From assembly GCF_900113255.1 (NCBI RefSeq), contig NZ_FOOR01000004.1, positions 186,001-250,000 of the forward strand: 64,000 bases of DNA, read 5' to 3'. Positions within the stretch are counted from its first letter, which is position 1. Each line of letters starts with the position of its first letter. The translations under genes were made by a program, and so were the position numbers. This stretch comes from Novosphingobium sp. CF614 (GTDB taxonomy: Bacteria; Pseudomonadota; Alphaproteobacteria; Sphingomonadales; Sphingomonadaceae). Below are positions 1 to 9,364 of the stretch, piece by piece. The notes under the pieces are model-generated. The model worked only from the letters and a program-made list of their open reading frames with translations, was not told the origin of the DNA and ran no database searches.

Positions 1-43
1 GCCGCCAGGCGGACGCCGCCGCGCCGATCAGGTGACTATCATC

Positions 44-2296
44 ATGACCAGGATTCTCCTCGCGCTCGGCGCGAGCCCGCTTGCCCTGCTTGCTTTTGCC
101 GCGCACGCCGAAGAGGCGGCCGACACCCAAAGCGCCACCGACACCATCCTCGTCGTCGGGCAGACCACCAAGGCCATCAGCATCGAGCCGCGCGGCCTTT
201 CCGTCAGCCTCGGCGACGAACAGTTCGCGGGCATCAACGCCCAGAACGTGGAAGACCTGATGAAGTACGCGCCCGATTTCTTCGTGCGCAAGCGCTACGC
301 CGGGGATTCGAACGGCGTGCCCGGCTTTCGCGGCACCCATTCCACGCAGAGCGCACGCACGCTGGTGATGGTGGACGGCTTCACGGTCTCCAACTTCCTG
401 GGCAACTCGTTCGGCTATGCGCCCAAGTGGGGGGTGGTCGGGCCCGGCGAGGTCGAGCAGTTCGACGTGGTCTACGGCCCCTATTCGGCGCGCCATGCCG
501 GCAATTCGATGGGCGGGATCGTGAGCATCACCACCCGCTCGCCAGACCGGACCGAGGCCTTCGTCACCGTGCAGGGCCTGGCCCAGCCTTACGACCAGTT
601 CGCAACACACGATACCTATTGGGGCTATTCGGCGGAGGCGGGCTTCGGCGCGCGGCAGAAGGACGGGCCGTGGTCCATCCGCCTGTCCGGCCGCCATTTC
701 CGCAACGACGGCCAGCCGATGAGCTTCTACGGCGGCACGCCGCCGGCCGGCACCACCGGCGCGGTGATCGATCCCGGGCAGGCCATTCCCAATGCCCCCG
801 GCCTGCCGACGTTCCCGATCCTGGCCGCGCAGAGCCCCGCCGCCATCACCCAGGACCAGGCCAAGCTGCGTATCGGCTATGACGGCGAGGGGGGCGCGAC
901 CGGCGAATTGCTGCTGGCCTACTGGCACAACCTGGACAGCCAGACCGCGCCCGACTGCTACTTGCGCGACGGTGCCGGCAATATCGCCTGCCCCGCCGGC
1001 GCCAAATGGTCGCGCACGCTGCGCGACGAACTGCTGGCGGGCCTCAGGCTCGCCGCGCCGCTGTCCGGCGCGGTCGGCGTGCAGGCCAGCGTCTCGACCT
1101 ACCAGATCCTGCGTTCGGACGGCTTCACCTCGAACAGCTGGGCTGCCGGCGCGAGCGACGGCGCGGGCCTGCTCGCGCGGCAGGGGCCGACCTACTGGTG
1201 GACGGGCGAACTGACGCTCACCGCCGACCTGGCGGGCGCGCAACTGGCGGCGGGCGGCAGCGCCAATCTCTACGCCACCGACGCCGCCAACCATACGACC
1301 TCCCACTGGCGCAGCGATGAAGGCGCGGCGTTCTCCTCCCGCACTTTCGGCAAGACCCGCGACCTGGCCGCCTGGGCCGAACTGCGCGTGCCGCTCGATC
1401 CGGTGACGCTGACGCTGGGCGCCCGCTTCGAGGACTGGCGCGCCTTCGACGGCGGCATCACCCGCTTCGGCACCGGCGCGCTGGCGGGCCGGCGGGTGAC
1501 CGGGCGCTATGCCAGTCGCCACGCCGCCGGCTTCCAGCCCAAGGCCTCAGTCACATGGACGATCGATCCCGATAGCGAGCTGCAGCTGAGCCTTGCCAAG
1601 GCGACGCGCTTTCCCACCGTCGGCGAACTGTTCCAGGGCAGCCTCAACGGCGACGGCAGCTTCAACCCGGACAGCTTCGATCCCAACCTCAAGCCCGAGC
1701 GTTCGACCGACGCCAACCTCCTGCTCGCGCATCGGTTCGGCGGGATCAAGCTGACCGGCTCGGCCTTCTGGCAGCGCGTGAAGGACACGATCTTCTCCTT
1801 CACCGGCTTCAACGCCAACGGGGTGACGACCGCCAGCTTCAAGAACATCGACGTGACCCGGCAATACGGCTTCGAACTGATCGCCGAGGCACGCGGCATG
1901 CTGGTGCCGGGCCTCGATATCGATGCCAACCTGGCCTGGATCGATTCGATCACGGTCAGGAACCACGCCGCCCCCGCGGCCGAGGGCGTGCAGTTCCCGC
2001 GCATCCCGCGCTGGCGCCTGAACGGCAACTTGCGCTACCGCGTGGCCCGGCCGGTCCTGGTCTCGATCGGCATGCGCTATGCCAGCCGGCCGAACACCGA
2101 CCTGCTGGGCACCCAGCGGGGCGACACGTTCGGCTATGCCTCGGAACTGTTCGCTCTCGACGCCAAAGTGAACTGGGAGGTGACCGGCCAGCTCCGCGTC
2201 AGCGCGGGCGTGGACAACCTGACCAACGACCGGGCCTGGGTCTATCACCCCTACCCGCAGCGCAGCTTCCTGCTGGAAGCGGGGTGGAAACTATGA
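44..2296 (+). CDS. TonB-dependent outer-membrane receptor
   Basis: Outer-membrane active transporter powered by TonB/ExbBD, predicted 750 aa. Residues 1-22 form a Sec signal peptide ending in FAAHA before EE. A TonB-box-like DTILVVG lies at residues 33-39. The plug follows, with TLVMVDGF and SMGGIVSITTR, and the remainder is barrel-like with alternating aromatic strands up to a C-terminal LLEAGWKL. The frame is open to the left edge; GTG at 32 is an alternative start, but ATG 44 gives the cleanest signal peptide. The stop codon overlaps the start of the PepSY gene (ATGA at 2293-2296), so the two are translationally coupled. Receptors paired with PepSY proteins usually handle metals or metal chelates. 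The ligand is not determinable here. Confidence 0.9.
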   Translation: MTRILLALGASPLALLAFAAHAEEAADTQSATDTILVVGQTTKAISIEPRGLSVSLGDEQFAGINAQNVEDLMKYAPDFFVRKRYAGDSNGVPGFRGTHSTQSARTLVMVDGFTVSNFLGNSFGYAPKWGVVGPGEVEQFDVVYGPYSARHAGNSMGGIVSITTRSPDRTEAFVTVQGLAQPYDQFATHDTYWGYSAEAGFGARQKDGPWSIRLSGRHFRNDGQPMSFYGGTPPAGTTGAVIDPGQAIPNAPGLPTFPILAAQSPAAITQDQAKLRIGYDGEGGATGELLLAYWHNLDSQTAPDCYLRDGAGNIACPAGAKWSRTLRDELLAGLRLAAPLSGAVGVQASVSTYQILRSDGFTSNSWAAGASDGAGLLARQGPTYWWTGELTLTADLAGAQLAAGGSANLYATDAANHTTSHWRSDEGAAFSSRTFGKTRDLAAWAELRVPLDPVTLTLGARFEDWRAFDGGITRFGTGALAGRRVTGRYASRHAAGFQPKASVTWTIDPDSELQLSLAKATRFPTVGELFQGSLNGDGSFNPDSFDPNLKPERSTDANLLLAHRFGGIKLTGSAFWQRVKDTIFSFTGFNANGVTTASFKNIDVTRQYGFELIAEARGMLVPGLDIDANLAWIDSITVRNHAAPAAEGVQFPRIPRWRLNGNLRYRVARPVLVSIGMRYASRPNTDLLGTQRGDTFGYASELFALDAKVNWEVTGQLRVSAGVDNLTNDRAWVYHPYPQRSFLLEAGWKL

Positions 2297-3687
2297 GCGG
2301 ACAGGCCGAACCGCGTTACGAGCGCTGGTATCGCGCGGTCTGGCGCTGGCATTTCTATGCCGGGCTGTTCTGCGTGCCGTTCGTGCTGTGGCTTTCGATC
2401 ACCGGCGGGATCTATCTGTTCAAGCCGCAGATCGAGGCCGCGCTTTATGCGCCGTACCGCCATGTCGCGAGCGGCGATGCGCCCATGCTCCCGCCCGCCG
2501 CGATCGCGGCACGGGCGGTGGCCGCGGTGCCGGGATCGGTGCTGCACAAATATGTCCTGCCCGGCGCGCCCGGCGATGCCGTGCAAGTGCTGGTCGGCAA
2601 GGGTCCGCGGGACATCCGTGTCTGGGTCCATCCGCGAAGCGGCGCCGTGCTTCACCAGGTGGCGGAGGAAGACCGGCTGATGCGCGTGGTCTTCCGCCTC
2701 CACGGCGAACTGCTGGCGGGCGACCCGGGATCGGCGCTGGTCGAGGCGGCAGCCTGCTGGACCGTGGTGATGCTGATGACCGGCCTGTTCCTGTGGTGGC
2801 CGCGCGGTGGGCGCCTGGCCGGGGTGTTCTGGCCGCGCCTGCGCAAGGGCGGCGGCCTGTTCTGGCGGGATCTTCACGCCGTAACCGGCCTGTGGATCGC
2901 GCTGGGCGCGCTGTTCCTGATCGCTTCGGGCCTGCCCTGGGCCAAAGCCTGGGGCGATTACTTCAGGCAGGTCCGCCAGATCACCGGGACCGTGGCGGGC
3001 CGGCAGGACTGGTCCGCCGGTTCCGCCGTCGACGCCCGTGAACGGGCAGCGGCCGATGCCGGGATGCGGATGGCGATGTCCGATCATGCCCAGCACGCGG
3101 GAATGATGATGCCCCGGTCCGTGGCGGGCACGCCGCCGGCGGCGCTCGACGCGGTCGTGGCCAGGGCGCGGACCCTGCGCTTTGCCGCCCCGGTAGAGAT
3201 CAGCCCTCCGGCCGCGCGCGGCGCGCCCTGGCAAGTGCGCAGCCAGGCGGAGAACCGGCCCTTGCGCGACAGCGCGGAGGTCGCCGCGGACGGCAGGCTG
3301 ATCGGCGTGCAGCGCTTCGCCGACCGGCACTGGCTGGACCGTGCCGTCGGCTACGGCGTGGCGATCCACGAAGGCGCCTGGTGGGGCCTGGCCAACCAGC
3401 TCGCGAACCTTGCGGTGCTGCTCGGTCTGGTCACGCTGGCGCTTTCGAGCATCGTGCTGTGGTGGCGCCGGCGGCCGGCCGGAATCCTGGGGGCACCGGC
3501 GTCCCTGGCGCCGCTGCGCCATAGCTGGCTGCTTGTGGCGCTGGTCCTGGCATTGGCGCTGCTCATGCCGCTCTTCGGCATCTCGCTCGGGCTCGCCGTC
3601 GGCTTCGAATGGGCGCTCAAGCGGGCGATGCCACGGCTTGCCGCCGCGATGGGCTGGCGCCGCCGGCGGGCACCGCCCGGAACATGA
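2293..3687 (+). CDS. PepSY-associated transmembrane protein
   Basis: Inner-membrane PepSY_TM family protein, 464 aa, of the kind encoded beside siderophore or metal receptors and thought to act in metal reduction or release. ATG 2293 is chosen over GTG 2284 because it forms an ATGA overlap with the receptor stop. Hydrophobic segments lie near residues 20-43, 150-168, 194-214, 366-388 and 410-450. Between the third and fourth segments, about residues 255-275, is a Met/His-rich stretch (GMRMAMSDHAQHAGMMMP) that looks like a soft-metal ligand cluster. This favours copper or iron handling, but that is inference. Confidence 0.85.
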   Translation: MSGQAEPRYERWYRAVWRWHFYAGLFCVPFVLWLSITGGIYLFKPQIEAALYAPYRHVASGDAPMLPPAAIAARAVAAVPGSVLHKYVLPGAPGDAVQVLVGKGPRDIRVWVHPRSGAVLHQVAEEDRLMRVVFRLHGELLAGDPGSALVEAAACWTVVMLMTGLFLWWPRGGRLAGVFWPRLRKGGGLFWRDLHAVTGLWIALGALFLIASGLPWAKAWGDYFRQVRQITGTVAGRQDWSAGSAVDARERAAADAGMRMAMSDHAQHAGMMMPRSVAGTPPAALDAVVARARTLRFAAPVEISPPAARGAPWQVRSQAENRPLRDSAEVAADGRLIGVQRFADRHWLDRAVGYGVAIHEGAWWGLANQLANLAVLLGLVTLALSSIVLWWRRRPAGILGAPASLAPLRHSWLLVALVLALALLMPLFGISLGLAVGFEWALKRAMPRLAAAMGWRRRRAPPGT

Positions 3688-3857
3688 AGCGAGAGCGGTC
3701 GGCTCGATACAAACGCTATCCCCCGCCGGCGATGCCGAAGCGGCTTTCGGCGCCCCGGGCGTGCATTTTCATGTTTCCTACAAGGGCCCACCTGTGGCTT
3801 ATACTGGTGAATGCAGACATCCGATTCCCGCTGGCCCCGATATGTCCGCGCCTCCTT

Positions 3858-3874
3858 GCGCGGCCTGGCCGCGC
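3858..3874. terminator. GC-rich dyad between convergent genes
   Basis: GCGCGGCC and GGCCGCGC flank a single T, in the 276-bp gap between the convergent PepSY and channel genes. A second short hairpin (GCCGAAG / CTTTCGGC) lies at 3734-3751. Neither has a clear T-tract, so termination is only suggested by position. No gene is visible in the rest of this gap. Confidence 0.35.
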
Positions 3875-3963
3875 TCGTGTCCGCGGTAGCGGGAATGGCA
3901 AGGCGCATGCGGAACATCGCCGCCGCCGCGAGCGGGCGCGGAGCGGATCCCGGGCGCGATGCC

Positions 3964-5064
3964 CTAGCGATAGCCGCGCCCCAGCTTCATCGCCTGCCGG
4001 CTCTCGGTGAAGATCGAGCCCGCCGTCACCCGCGTGCCGCGCAGCACCAGGACGACCGTGTCCCCCGCCTCGATCTTCACGTCCTCGGAAGGATGGACGA
4101 AGCTCTGGCCGTTGGGCCGGTCGATCTGGACCAGGAAGAAGGCGCCGTTGCCGCGCCGCTCCGCCTCGCCGACGGTGGCGCCGGCCAATGCCGACTTTTC
4201 CGGAACCGTCACCGCTTCGATCTCCAGCCCGAACTCGTGCAGCCCGCGCTTGAGATCGCGCACTTGCGGCGCCTCGCCCAGGAACCGGGACGTGGTGGGG
4301 TAAAGGATCATCTCGGCGATGCGCTCGGCGCCGATGTGGGTGGGCAACACCACCTTGTCGGCGCCGGCATGGATCAGCTTGCCCTCGGTCGTCGGATACT
4401 CGCCGCGCGCGATGATCTCCATGCGCGGGTTGAGGTTGCGCGCGGAAAGCGTGATGAACACGTTGAGCGCATCGTCGGGCAGCACCGTCGCCAGCACCCG
4501 CGCGCGCTCGATCCCCACCGCGCGCAAGGTCGCCTCGTCGGTGGCGTCGCCCTTGAGCGTGAGATGGCCGGCGGCCTCGGCCTCGGCAAGCTTGGCCGGA
4601 TTGCGGTCGAGGATGATGTAGGGCGTGCGCGCCCGCTGCAATTCGATGGCAAGCTGCTTGCCGATGCGGCCATAGCCGCAGATGATGGCGTGGTCGGTCA
4701 GGCGGTCGATCTGGCTCTGCATGCGGTCGATCCCGAGAATGTTGCGAATCTGGTAATGGGCGAAAACCTGGACGAGCGCGCCGGTGAAGAAGATCATGCC
4801 GGTGCACCCCAGCACGATCGTCGCCATCGCCAGCGCGCGCAGCCAGGCGGTGTCGACCGGACGGACCTCGCCATAGCCGACCGAGAAGATCGTCAGCGTC
4901 ACCATGTAGGCGGCATCGTCCAGGCTCCACCCCTGCGCGACGAAGCCGGCGGTCGCCAGCACGAACACGCCCACCACGAACACGGCGGCGCCCGCCAGGT
5001 TCTGGATCGGCGAGCCCAGCACGCGCCCGGCCGCTGCCTCTATCCTGTCGTGCTCACCGACCAT
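3964..5064 (-). CDS. Two-TM potassium channel with RCK (TrkA-N/TrkA-C) domain
   Basis: Ion channel subunit of the prokaryotic Kch/MthK type, 366 aa. A first membrane helix spans about residues 22-43, then the pore loop with selectivity filter TIFSVGYG (58-65) and a second helix at about 76-103. A Rossmann RCK domain begins at HAIICGYGRIG (125-135, nucleotide-binding GYGRIG) and continues with the DGDATDE-like acidic turn. A TrkA-C domain ends the protein. It would assemble as a tetramer gated by a cytosolic ligand. It stands alone and shows no link to the catabolic genes downstream. Confidence 0.92.
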   Translation of the reverse strand: MVGEHDRIEAAAGRVLGSPIQNLAGAAVFVVGVFVLATAGFVAQGWSLDDAAYMVTLTIFSVGYGEVRPVDTAWLRALAMATIVLGCTGMIFFTGALVQVFAHYQIRNILGIDRMQSQIDRLTDHAIICGYGRIGKQLAIELQRARTPYIILDRNPAKLAEAEAAGHLTLKGDATDEATLRAVGIERARVLATVLPDDALNVFITLSARNLNPRMEIIARGEYPTTEGKLIHAGADKVVLPTHIGAERIAEMILYPTTSRFLGEAPQVRDLKRGLHEFGLEIEAVTVPEKSALAGATVGEAERRGNGAFFLVQIDRPNGQSFVHPSEDVKIEAGDTVVLVLRGTRVTAGSIFTESRQAMKLGRGYR

Positions 5065-5163
5065 CGGCCACCATCACCCCCACCCATCGCGCCACGCCGT
5101 CCCGCCCGACGAACCTGCTCACAAGCGAATCGCTTGTCCAGCGATCGGTGTCCAGCGACTCGA

Positions 5164-5616
5164 TCAATTTCCCGGCCAATTTCCCGGCGCCCAATCCGGC
5201 GCGGCAAGTTCGAAGCCCGCGAATTCGAAGCCGGGCGAAACCACGCAGCTCACCAGCGCCCAGCCCCCGAGCGGTTCGGCCGCCTGCCAGTGGCCGGCGG
5301 GCACGAGCAGCTGCGGCACCTCCCCCGCCAGAACATCGCCGCCCAGCACCCGGCGCGATACGGGGCCGGCATCTTCCGGGGCGATCGACAGCGCGATCGG
5401 GCTGCCGGCATGCCACAACCAGATCTCGGCGGCATCGACCCGGTGCCAGTGCGACGCCTGCCCCGCTTCCAGCAGGAAGTGGATCGCGGTGGCGCGCGCC
5501 CGGATGCCCGGCGCGGCCTCCGCCTTCCAGGTCTCCCGATACCAGCCGCCTTCGGGATGGGGTGCGAGAGCAAGGCGCGCGATGATGGCCGCCGCCGCTT
5601 CGGAATCCGTCTGCAT
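5164..5616 (-). CDS. DUF985-family cupin
   Basis: Small single-domain cupin, 150 aa, of the DUF985 family, recognised by HPEGGWYRETW near residues 20-30, AIHFLLEAG and SHWHRVDAAEIW. The start ATG 5616 is chosen because upstream residues in the same frame look non-coding and the family begins close to this point. The biochemical role of the family is not established; some members are annotated as sugar epimerase-like. It lies 82 bp from, and divergent to, the TIM-barrel gene, so they may share a control region. Confidence 0.82.
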   Translation of the reverse strand: MQTDSEAAAAIIARLALAPHPEGGWYRETWKAEAAPGIRARATAIHFLLEAGQASHWHRVDAAEIWLWHAGSPIALSIAPEDAGPVSRRVLGGDVLAGEVPQLLVPAGHWQAAEPLGGWALVSCVVSPGFEFAGFELAAPDWAPGNWPGN

Positions 5617-5698
5617 GGTCCTGTTCCCGTCGGCAATTGCCGGTGTGCGGCGCGATCGTGTTCTGTATAGGAAGCGCGAAGGGAGGGGAATCGGGGTC

Positions 5699-6505
5699 AT
5701 GCCACATCCGCTCGGTATCGAGCTGCTCACGGTCCTGGGAATGGGGCCGGTCGAACACGTCACGCTGGCGGCGGACCTTGGCTGCACCGGTGTGTCGCTG
5801 GGCCTGGCGCAGCTGCCGCTGAACCCTTGCGGGTATCCGGCATGGTCGCTGCGCGAGGATGCCGGGCTGCGGCGAGAGCTCAAGGCGGTGCTGCGCGAGC
5901 GCGGCGTGGTGATCTCGATTGCCGAGGGGATCTCCGTCTCGAGCGGAATGGACGTCTCTCAGCGCGCCGCCGACATGGACCTGCTGGCCGAACTCGGAAC
6001 CCGCCGGATCAGCGCGGTCGACGCGGGCGCCGAGCGCGAGCGCGCCATCGATCAATGCGCCAGGCTTTGCGAAATGGCGCGCGAACGCGGCATGGAGTTT
6101 TCGATCGAGTTCTGCCCGGTCTACACGATCCGCAGTCTGCCCGACGCGCTGGAGGCGGTGCGCCGGATCGGCGAGGACAAGGCGAGCGTGGTGATCGATT
6201 CCATGCATTTCTTCCGCTCCGGCGGCACCGTGCGCCAGATCGCCGAACTCGATCCCGCGCTGATCGGCCATGTCCAGCTGTGCGACGCGGCGCGCAAGAC
6301 CGGCGGCGACTATCGGTGGGAAGCCAGGGCGAACCGGATCACCCCCGGCGAGGGCGACCTGCCCTTGCGCGAATTCGTCGATGCCTTGCCTCGCGGCCAG
6401 ATGCTGGGCCTGGAAGTGCCGTCGCTGGGCGCCCTGCAAAATGGACGCCCCATGCAGGAATGGGTCGCGGAGGTCGTCATGAAGACGAGGGAACTGCTGG
6501 CTTAG
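5699..6505 (+). CDS. Xylose isomerase-like TIM-barrel protein
   Basis: AP_endonuc_2/sugar phosphate isomerase-epimerase superfamily protein, 268 aa. ATG 5699 follows a GGGAGGGGAA ribosome binding site. Metal-ligand-type residues of the fold are visible: SIEFCPVYTIRS (Glu at strand 5), VVIDSMHFFRSG (Asp and His), HVQLCDA and LGLEVPS near the C terminus. Such enzymes isomerise or epimerise sugars or inositol-type substrates using a divalent metal. The exact substrate is unknown. Divergent from the DUF985 gene and convergent with the next TonB receptor. Confidence 0.85.
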   Translation: MPHPLGIELLTVLGMGPVEHVTLAADLGCTGVSLGLAQLPLNPCGYPAWSLREDAGLRRELKAVLRERGVVISIAEGISVSSGMDVSQRAADMDLLAELGTRRISAVDAGAERERAIDQCARLCEMARERGMEFSIEFCPVYTIRSLPDALEAVRRIGEDKASVVIDSMHFFRSGGTVRQIAELDPALIGHVQLCDAARKTGGDYRWEARANRITPGEGDLPLREFVDALPRGQMLGLEVPSLGALQNGRPMQEWVAEVVMKTRELLA

Positions 6506-6539
6506 GGCCCTCTCCACTCCCGCCCGCTCGTCAAAGGGT

Positions 6540-6560
6540 GTGCTTCGACAAGCTCAGCAC
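6540..6560. repeat. Interrupted palindrome of a common intergenic repeat type
   Basis: GTGCT and AGCAC enclose TTCGACAAGCTC. The motif CTTCGACAAGCTCAG recurs as a short intergenic repeat in many sphingomonad and other proteobacterial genomes (recalled, not searched). It sits in the 103-bp gap between the convergent TIM-barrel and TonB genes. Confidence 0.5.
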
Positions 6561-6584
6561 CAGCGGGGGTGGGGGGCAGAGATG

Positions 6585-6603
6585 AGTCTCGCTTCAAGAG
6601 ACT
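6585..6603. terminator. Short hairpin between convergent genes
   Basis: AGTCTC (6585-6590) and GAGACT (6598-6603) form a 6-bp stem with a 7-nt loop, immediately after the stop of the minus-strand TonB receptor. No T-tract is present, so this is a weak call supported by position. Confidence 0.35.
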
Positions 6604-6608
6604 TGGTA

Positions 6609-9071
6609 TCAGTCCGCGTCGGAACCGAAGCGTACCCTGGCGCGGACACCCAATGTCCTCGGCTCGCCCAGCAGCGCGGTGACGACCCCGCGCGAAAGCG
6701 TATCCGTGGCAAAAGTGTAATAGTGCTTCTCGGTCAGGTTGTTCACGAAGAACCCGAGATCGAGCGGCGCCCCGCCGACGTCCTTCCAGTCGGCTGCCAG
6801 GTTCAACGTCGAATAACCGTCGATATGCGAGAATTCGCGGCCGGAAGAAAAGTATCCGCTGGTGTGCTGCCAGGTGCCGGATAGGGTCAGCCTGCCAAGG
6901 GCATCGTCGATCGGCAGGGTGTAGCCGGCCCTCACATAGGACTTGAACTTGGGGGCAAGCGGAAACGGCCGGCCGACCGATTCGGATTCGATGACGATCG
7001 GGTAGCCCGGCGGGGGAACCGAAGGCGAATTGACCTCCAGCAGCTTCGTGTTCAGGTAGGTCATGCCGCCCGTGAGCCTGAAACCAGCGAACGGTTCCAC
7101 GCCCGCATCCGCTTCAAGGCCATAGAGACGGGACTGCGCTGTATTGGCGATCCCCGTCGTGGTTCTCGCCCCATTGATGTCGGACCAGGTGTTGAGAAAC
7201 TGCTGCTTGCCGAAATCGTTGTAGAACGCGGCAAGATTCAGGAAGCCCGGCACGGCCCCATGCCAGCTTGCCTTTCCGCCGACCTCGTAGCTGTCCAGCT
7301 TTTCCGGCCCGAAAGTCTTGTAAGGCGCCAGCGAGCGGGAATCGACCGTCCCCTGGCGATAGCCCCGGGCATATTTCGCATAGAGCAGCGTATCCACGCT
7401 CGGCTTGTAATCCAGGCTTATCAGCCAGGTCGGCGCGCTCGTCTTGAAATAGCCGCTGGCCGGGGTGACGATGATGCAATCCGGCAGGACGCCGTTGGCG
7501 TTGCTGCACGATGTGATGATCCTGCCGCCGACGAAACGGTAGGTGCGTTGCTCGTCGATACCCTTGGACGCGTTTTCCGAATAGCGGATGCCGGCGGTCA
7601 GCCGCAGGCTGTCGGTGATGCTGTAGATGCCTTGCGCGTAGATGCCGAAATCCCGGTACGTGGTGTTTCGCAGCCCCTCCGTCACCGAACCCGTCGCGCC
7701 GTAGGGCGACTGGCAGACAAGATTGGCAATGTCGCTGCACAGCAGCAGGTTCCTGCCCTTGGTGCCGACGTAGGGGTCAAGCGTCTTGCTCGATTCGAAG
7801 TAGCCGCCGGCCTGCCAATCCAGCTTTCCATCGAGGCTGATCGCATGCAGTTGCAGTTCTTCCGTGAAGGTCGACTGGGCATTGGAATAGAGCCCGGGCG
7901 CGGCGTTTGCCTGGGCCAGGAAGATGACCGAGCCGGTGTAGTTGCCGTTCGTTCCCTGCGCTCCGGCAACCGGATCATCGGCCCTGATCTTCCAGTATGT
8001 ACCCAGCGGATCCTGCGAAACGATATTGCGCAGCTCGCCGTAAGTGACGATGTTCTTGAGCGTCACGTCATCGCTAACGTTCCACGTCGTGGTATTGATG
8101 AACTGCCATTGTTTCAGATAACTGCGAGGATCTTCTATCGGGTTTTCGACGGTGTAGAAATCACCCGTCGCCCGAATCCGGGCAAGCGAATCGCAGGCCA
8201 TCAGGCCCGACGGCACGTTTCCCAGCATCGCGGTCGAATTGCACCGCGTCGGCTGGGGCGTGGATCCCACCGTATCGGACTTCGCGAAAGTCGCGATGGT
8301 GTAGTTTTCCAGGTCGGGCGTCAGGGGTTGCAGGAAGCTGATGCGTCCGGCGATGTAGTTGACATTGCCCATCCGGTCAGGCCCGATGCCGATGTTCTTG
8401 ATATAGCCGTCCCGCGTCATCCGATCGAAACCCAGGCGCAGACCGCCTTCGCCGACCGGGATGTTCACCACCCCCTGCAACCTGGTCATGTCGTAGTTGC
8501 CGTAGGATCCCTCGACGTAGCCGCCGAATTCGGAAGTCGGCTTCCTGGGCACCAGCAGGACCGCGCCGCCCGTCGTGTTGCGCCCGAACAGCGTACCCTG
8601 CGGCCCCTTGAGCACCTGCACGTTCTGCAAGTCGAAAAACGAACCCGGACCGGCGCCTTCACCGGACTGGACGGACGAGGCGCCGCGCAGCGCCACCGCT
8701 TCCGCGAAATAGACCGCGACCGACGGCGCCGTGAACACGTCCTGGATAAAGCCGCGGATCGAAAACGTCGTGTTCTCCACGCCGAAACGCGGATTGGCGG
8801 TCAGCGAGGGGGTGAATGCGGCAAGATCGTTGGGATTGGCGACATTGCGCTCGTCAAGCTGCTGCTGCGTATAGGCCGTGATCGCGATCGGAACGTCCTG
8901 CAGCTTTTCCTCGAAACGCCTCGCCGTGACGACAATGGTTTCCTCGCTCTCGATGCCGCCCGCCTTGTTCGTCGCGGGCTGATCGGCAACTTCATCCGCA
9001 AGCGCCGCCACCGGCAGGATCGCAAGCCCCGACGCCAGCAAAAACGACCATTTCCCGGAATTGCACTTCAT
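6609..9071 (-). CDS. TonB-dependent outer-membrane receptor (catabolite-type)
   Basis: TonB-dependent receptor, 820 aa, with a signal peptide at residues 1-26 (ASGLAILPVAALA-DE). A TonB-box-like TIVVTARRFEEKLQDVPI precedes the plug (LQNVQVLKGPQGTLFGRNTTGG) and the barrel ends RARVRFGSDAD. The EKLQDVPIAITA plug start is typical of the large sphingomonad receptor family often found beside catabolic genes. ATG 9071 is preceded by GGGGAGAG; longer in-frame starts lack a signal peptide. It probably imports the compound degraded by the adjacent operon, but has its own upstream region with a palindrome at 9176-9192. Confidence 0.92.
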   Translation of the reverse strand: MKCNSGKWSFLLASGLAILPVAALADEVADQPATNKAGGIESEETIVVTARRFEEKLQDVPIAITAYTQQQLDERNVANPNDLAAFTPSLTANPRFGVENTTFSIRGFIQDVFTAPSVAVYFAEAVALRGASSVQSGEGAGPGSFFDLQNVQVLKGPQGTLFGRNTTGGAVLLVPRKPTSEFGGYVEGSYGNYDMTRLQGVVNIPVGEGGLRLGFDRMTRDGYIKNIGIGPDRMGNVNYIAGRISFLQPLTPDLENYTIATFAKSDTVGSTPQPTRCNSTAMLGNVPSGLMACDSLARIRATGDFYTVENPIEDPRSYLKQWQFINTTTWNVSDDVTLKNIVTYGELRNIVSQDPLGTYWKIRADDPVAGAQGTNGNYTGSVIFLAQANAAPGLYSNAQSTFTEELQLHAISLDGKLDWQAGGYFESSKTLDPYVGTKGRNLLLCSDIANLVCQSPYGATGSVTEGLRNTTYRDFGIYAQGIYSITDSLRLTAGIRYSENASKGIDEQRTYRFVGGRIITSCSNANGVLPDCIIVTPASGYFKTSAPTWLISLDYKPSVDTLLYAKYARGYRQGTVDSRSLAPYKTFGPEKLDSYEVGGKASWHGAVPGFLNLAAFYNDFGKQQFLNTWSDINGARTTTGIANTAQSRLYGLEADAGVEPFAGFRLTGGMTYLNTKLLEVNSPSVPPPGYPIVIESESVGRPFPLAPKFKSYVRAGYTLPIDDALGRLTLSGTWQHTSGYFSSGREFSHIDGYSTLNLAADWKDVGGAPLDLGFFVNNLTEKHYYTFATDTLSRGVVTALLGEPRTLGVRARVRFGSDAD

Positions 9072-9175
9072 GGCCAACTCTCCCCTGTCTTGACTCATTC
9101 GATGCTTGTTTTTCGGCCAGCCTCCTCCCCAATCTTGCCTATGGCCAAAGTGGGGATGGCATGGCTCAAGGTGGT

Positions 9176-9192
9176 TTGATCGCATCGATCAA
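9176..9192. promoter_or_regulatory. Operator-like palindrome upstream of TonB receptor
   Basis: TTGATCG and CGATCAA flank CAT, a perfect 7-bp inverted repeat; after one mismatch, a further GG/CC and T/A pair extend it. It lies about 105 bp upstream of the receptor start, where a repressor or activator site would be expected. The cognate regulator is not identifiable. Confidence 0.45.
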
Positions 9193-9364
9193 GCCATGGC
9201 GCCAGCTCTCGAATCGGCGCGAAGGGGCTTTTCGCCAGGCGATTGCCAGGACGCCGGGAATGATGGGGAGGGTTGCTTGCGAAGCGCGGCAACGAATGCG
9301 AGCGGTCGCGGCGCGCCCGGGCGACGCGAAAGGGCCTGATGCCAAGCCTCCTTGTGTCCCGTTG

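Noticed and set aside
2251..3522. Long minus-strand open frame (423 codons) opposite the PepSY gene
   Set aside because: Arg/Pro/Gly/His-rich composition typical of antisense frames in GC-rich DNA; no domain and the plus strand has a clear gene.
3811..5670. Plus-strand frame of 619 codons opposite the channel and DUF985 genes
   Set aside because: Shadow of the minus-strand genes; repetitive Arg/Asp/His-rich translation with no motif.
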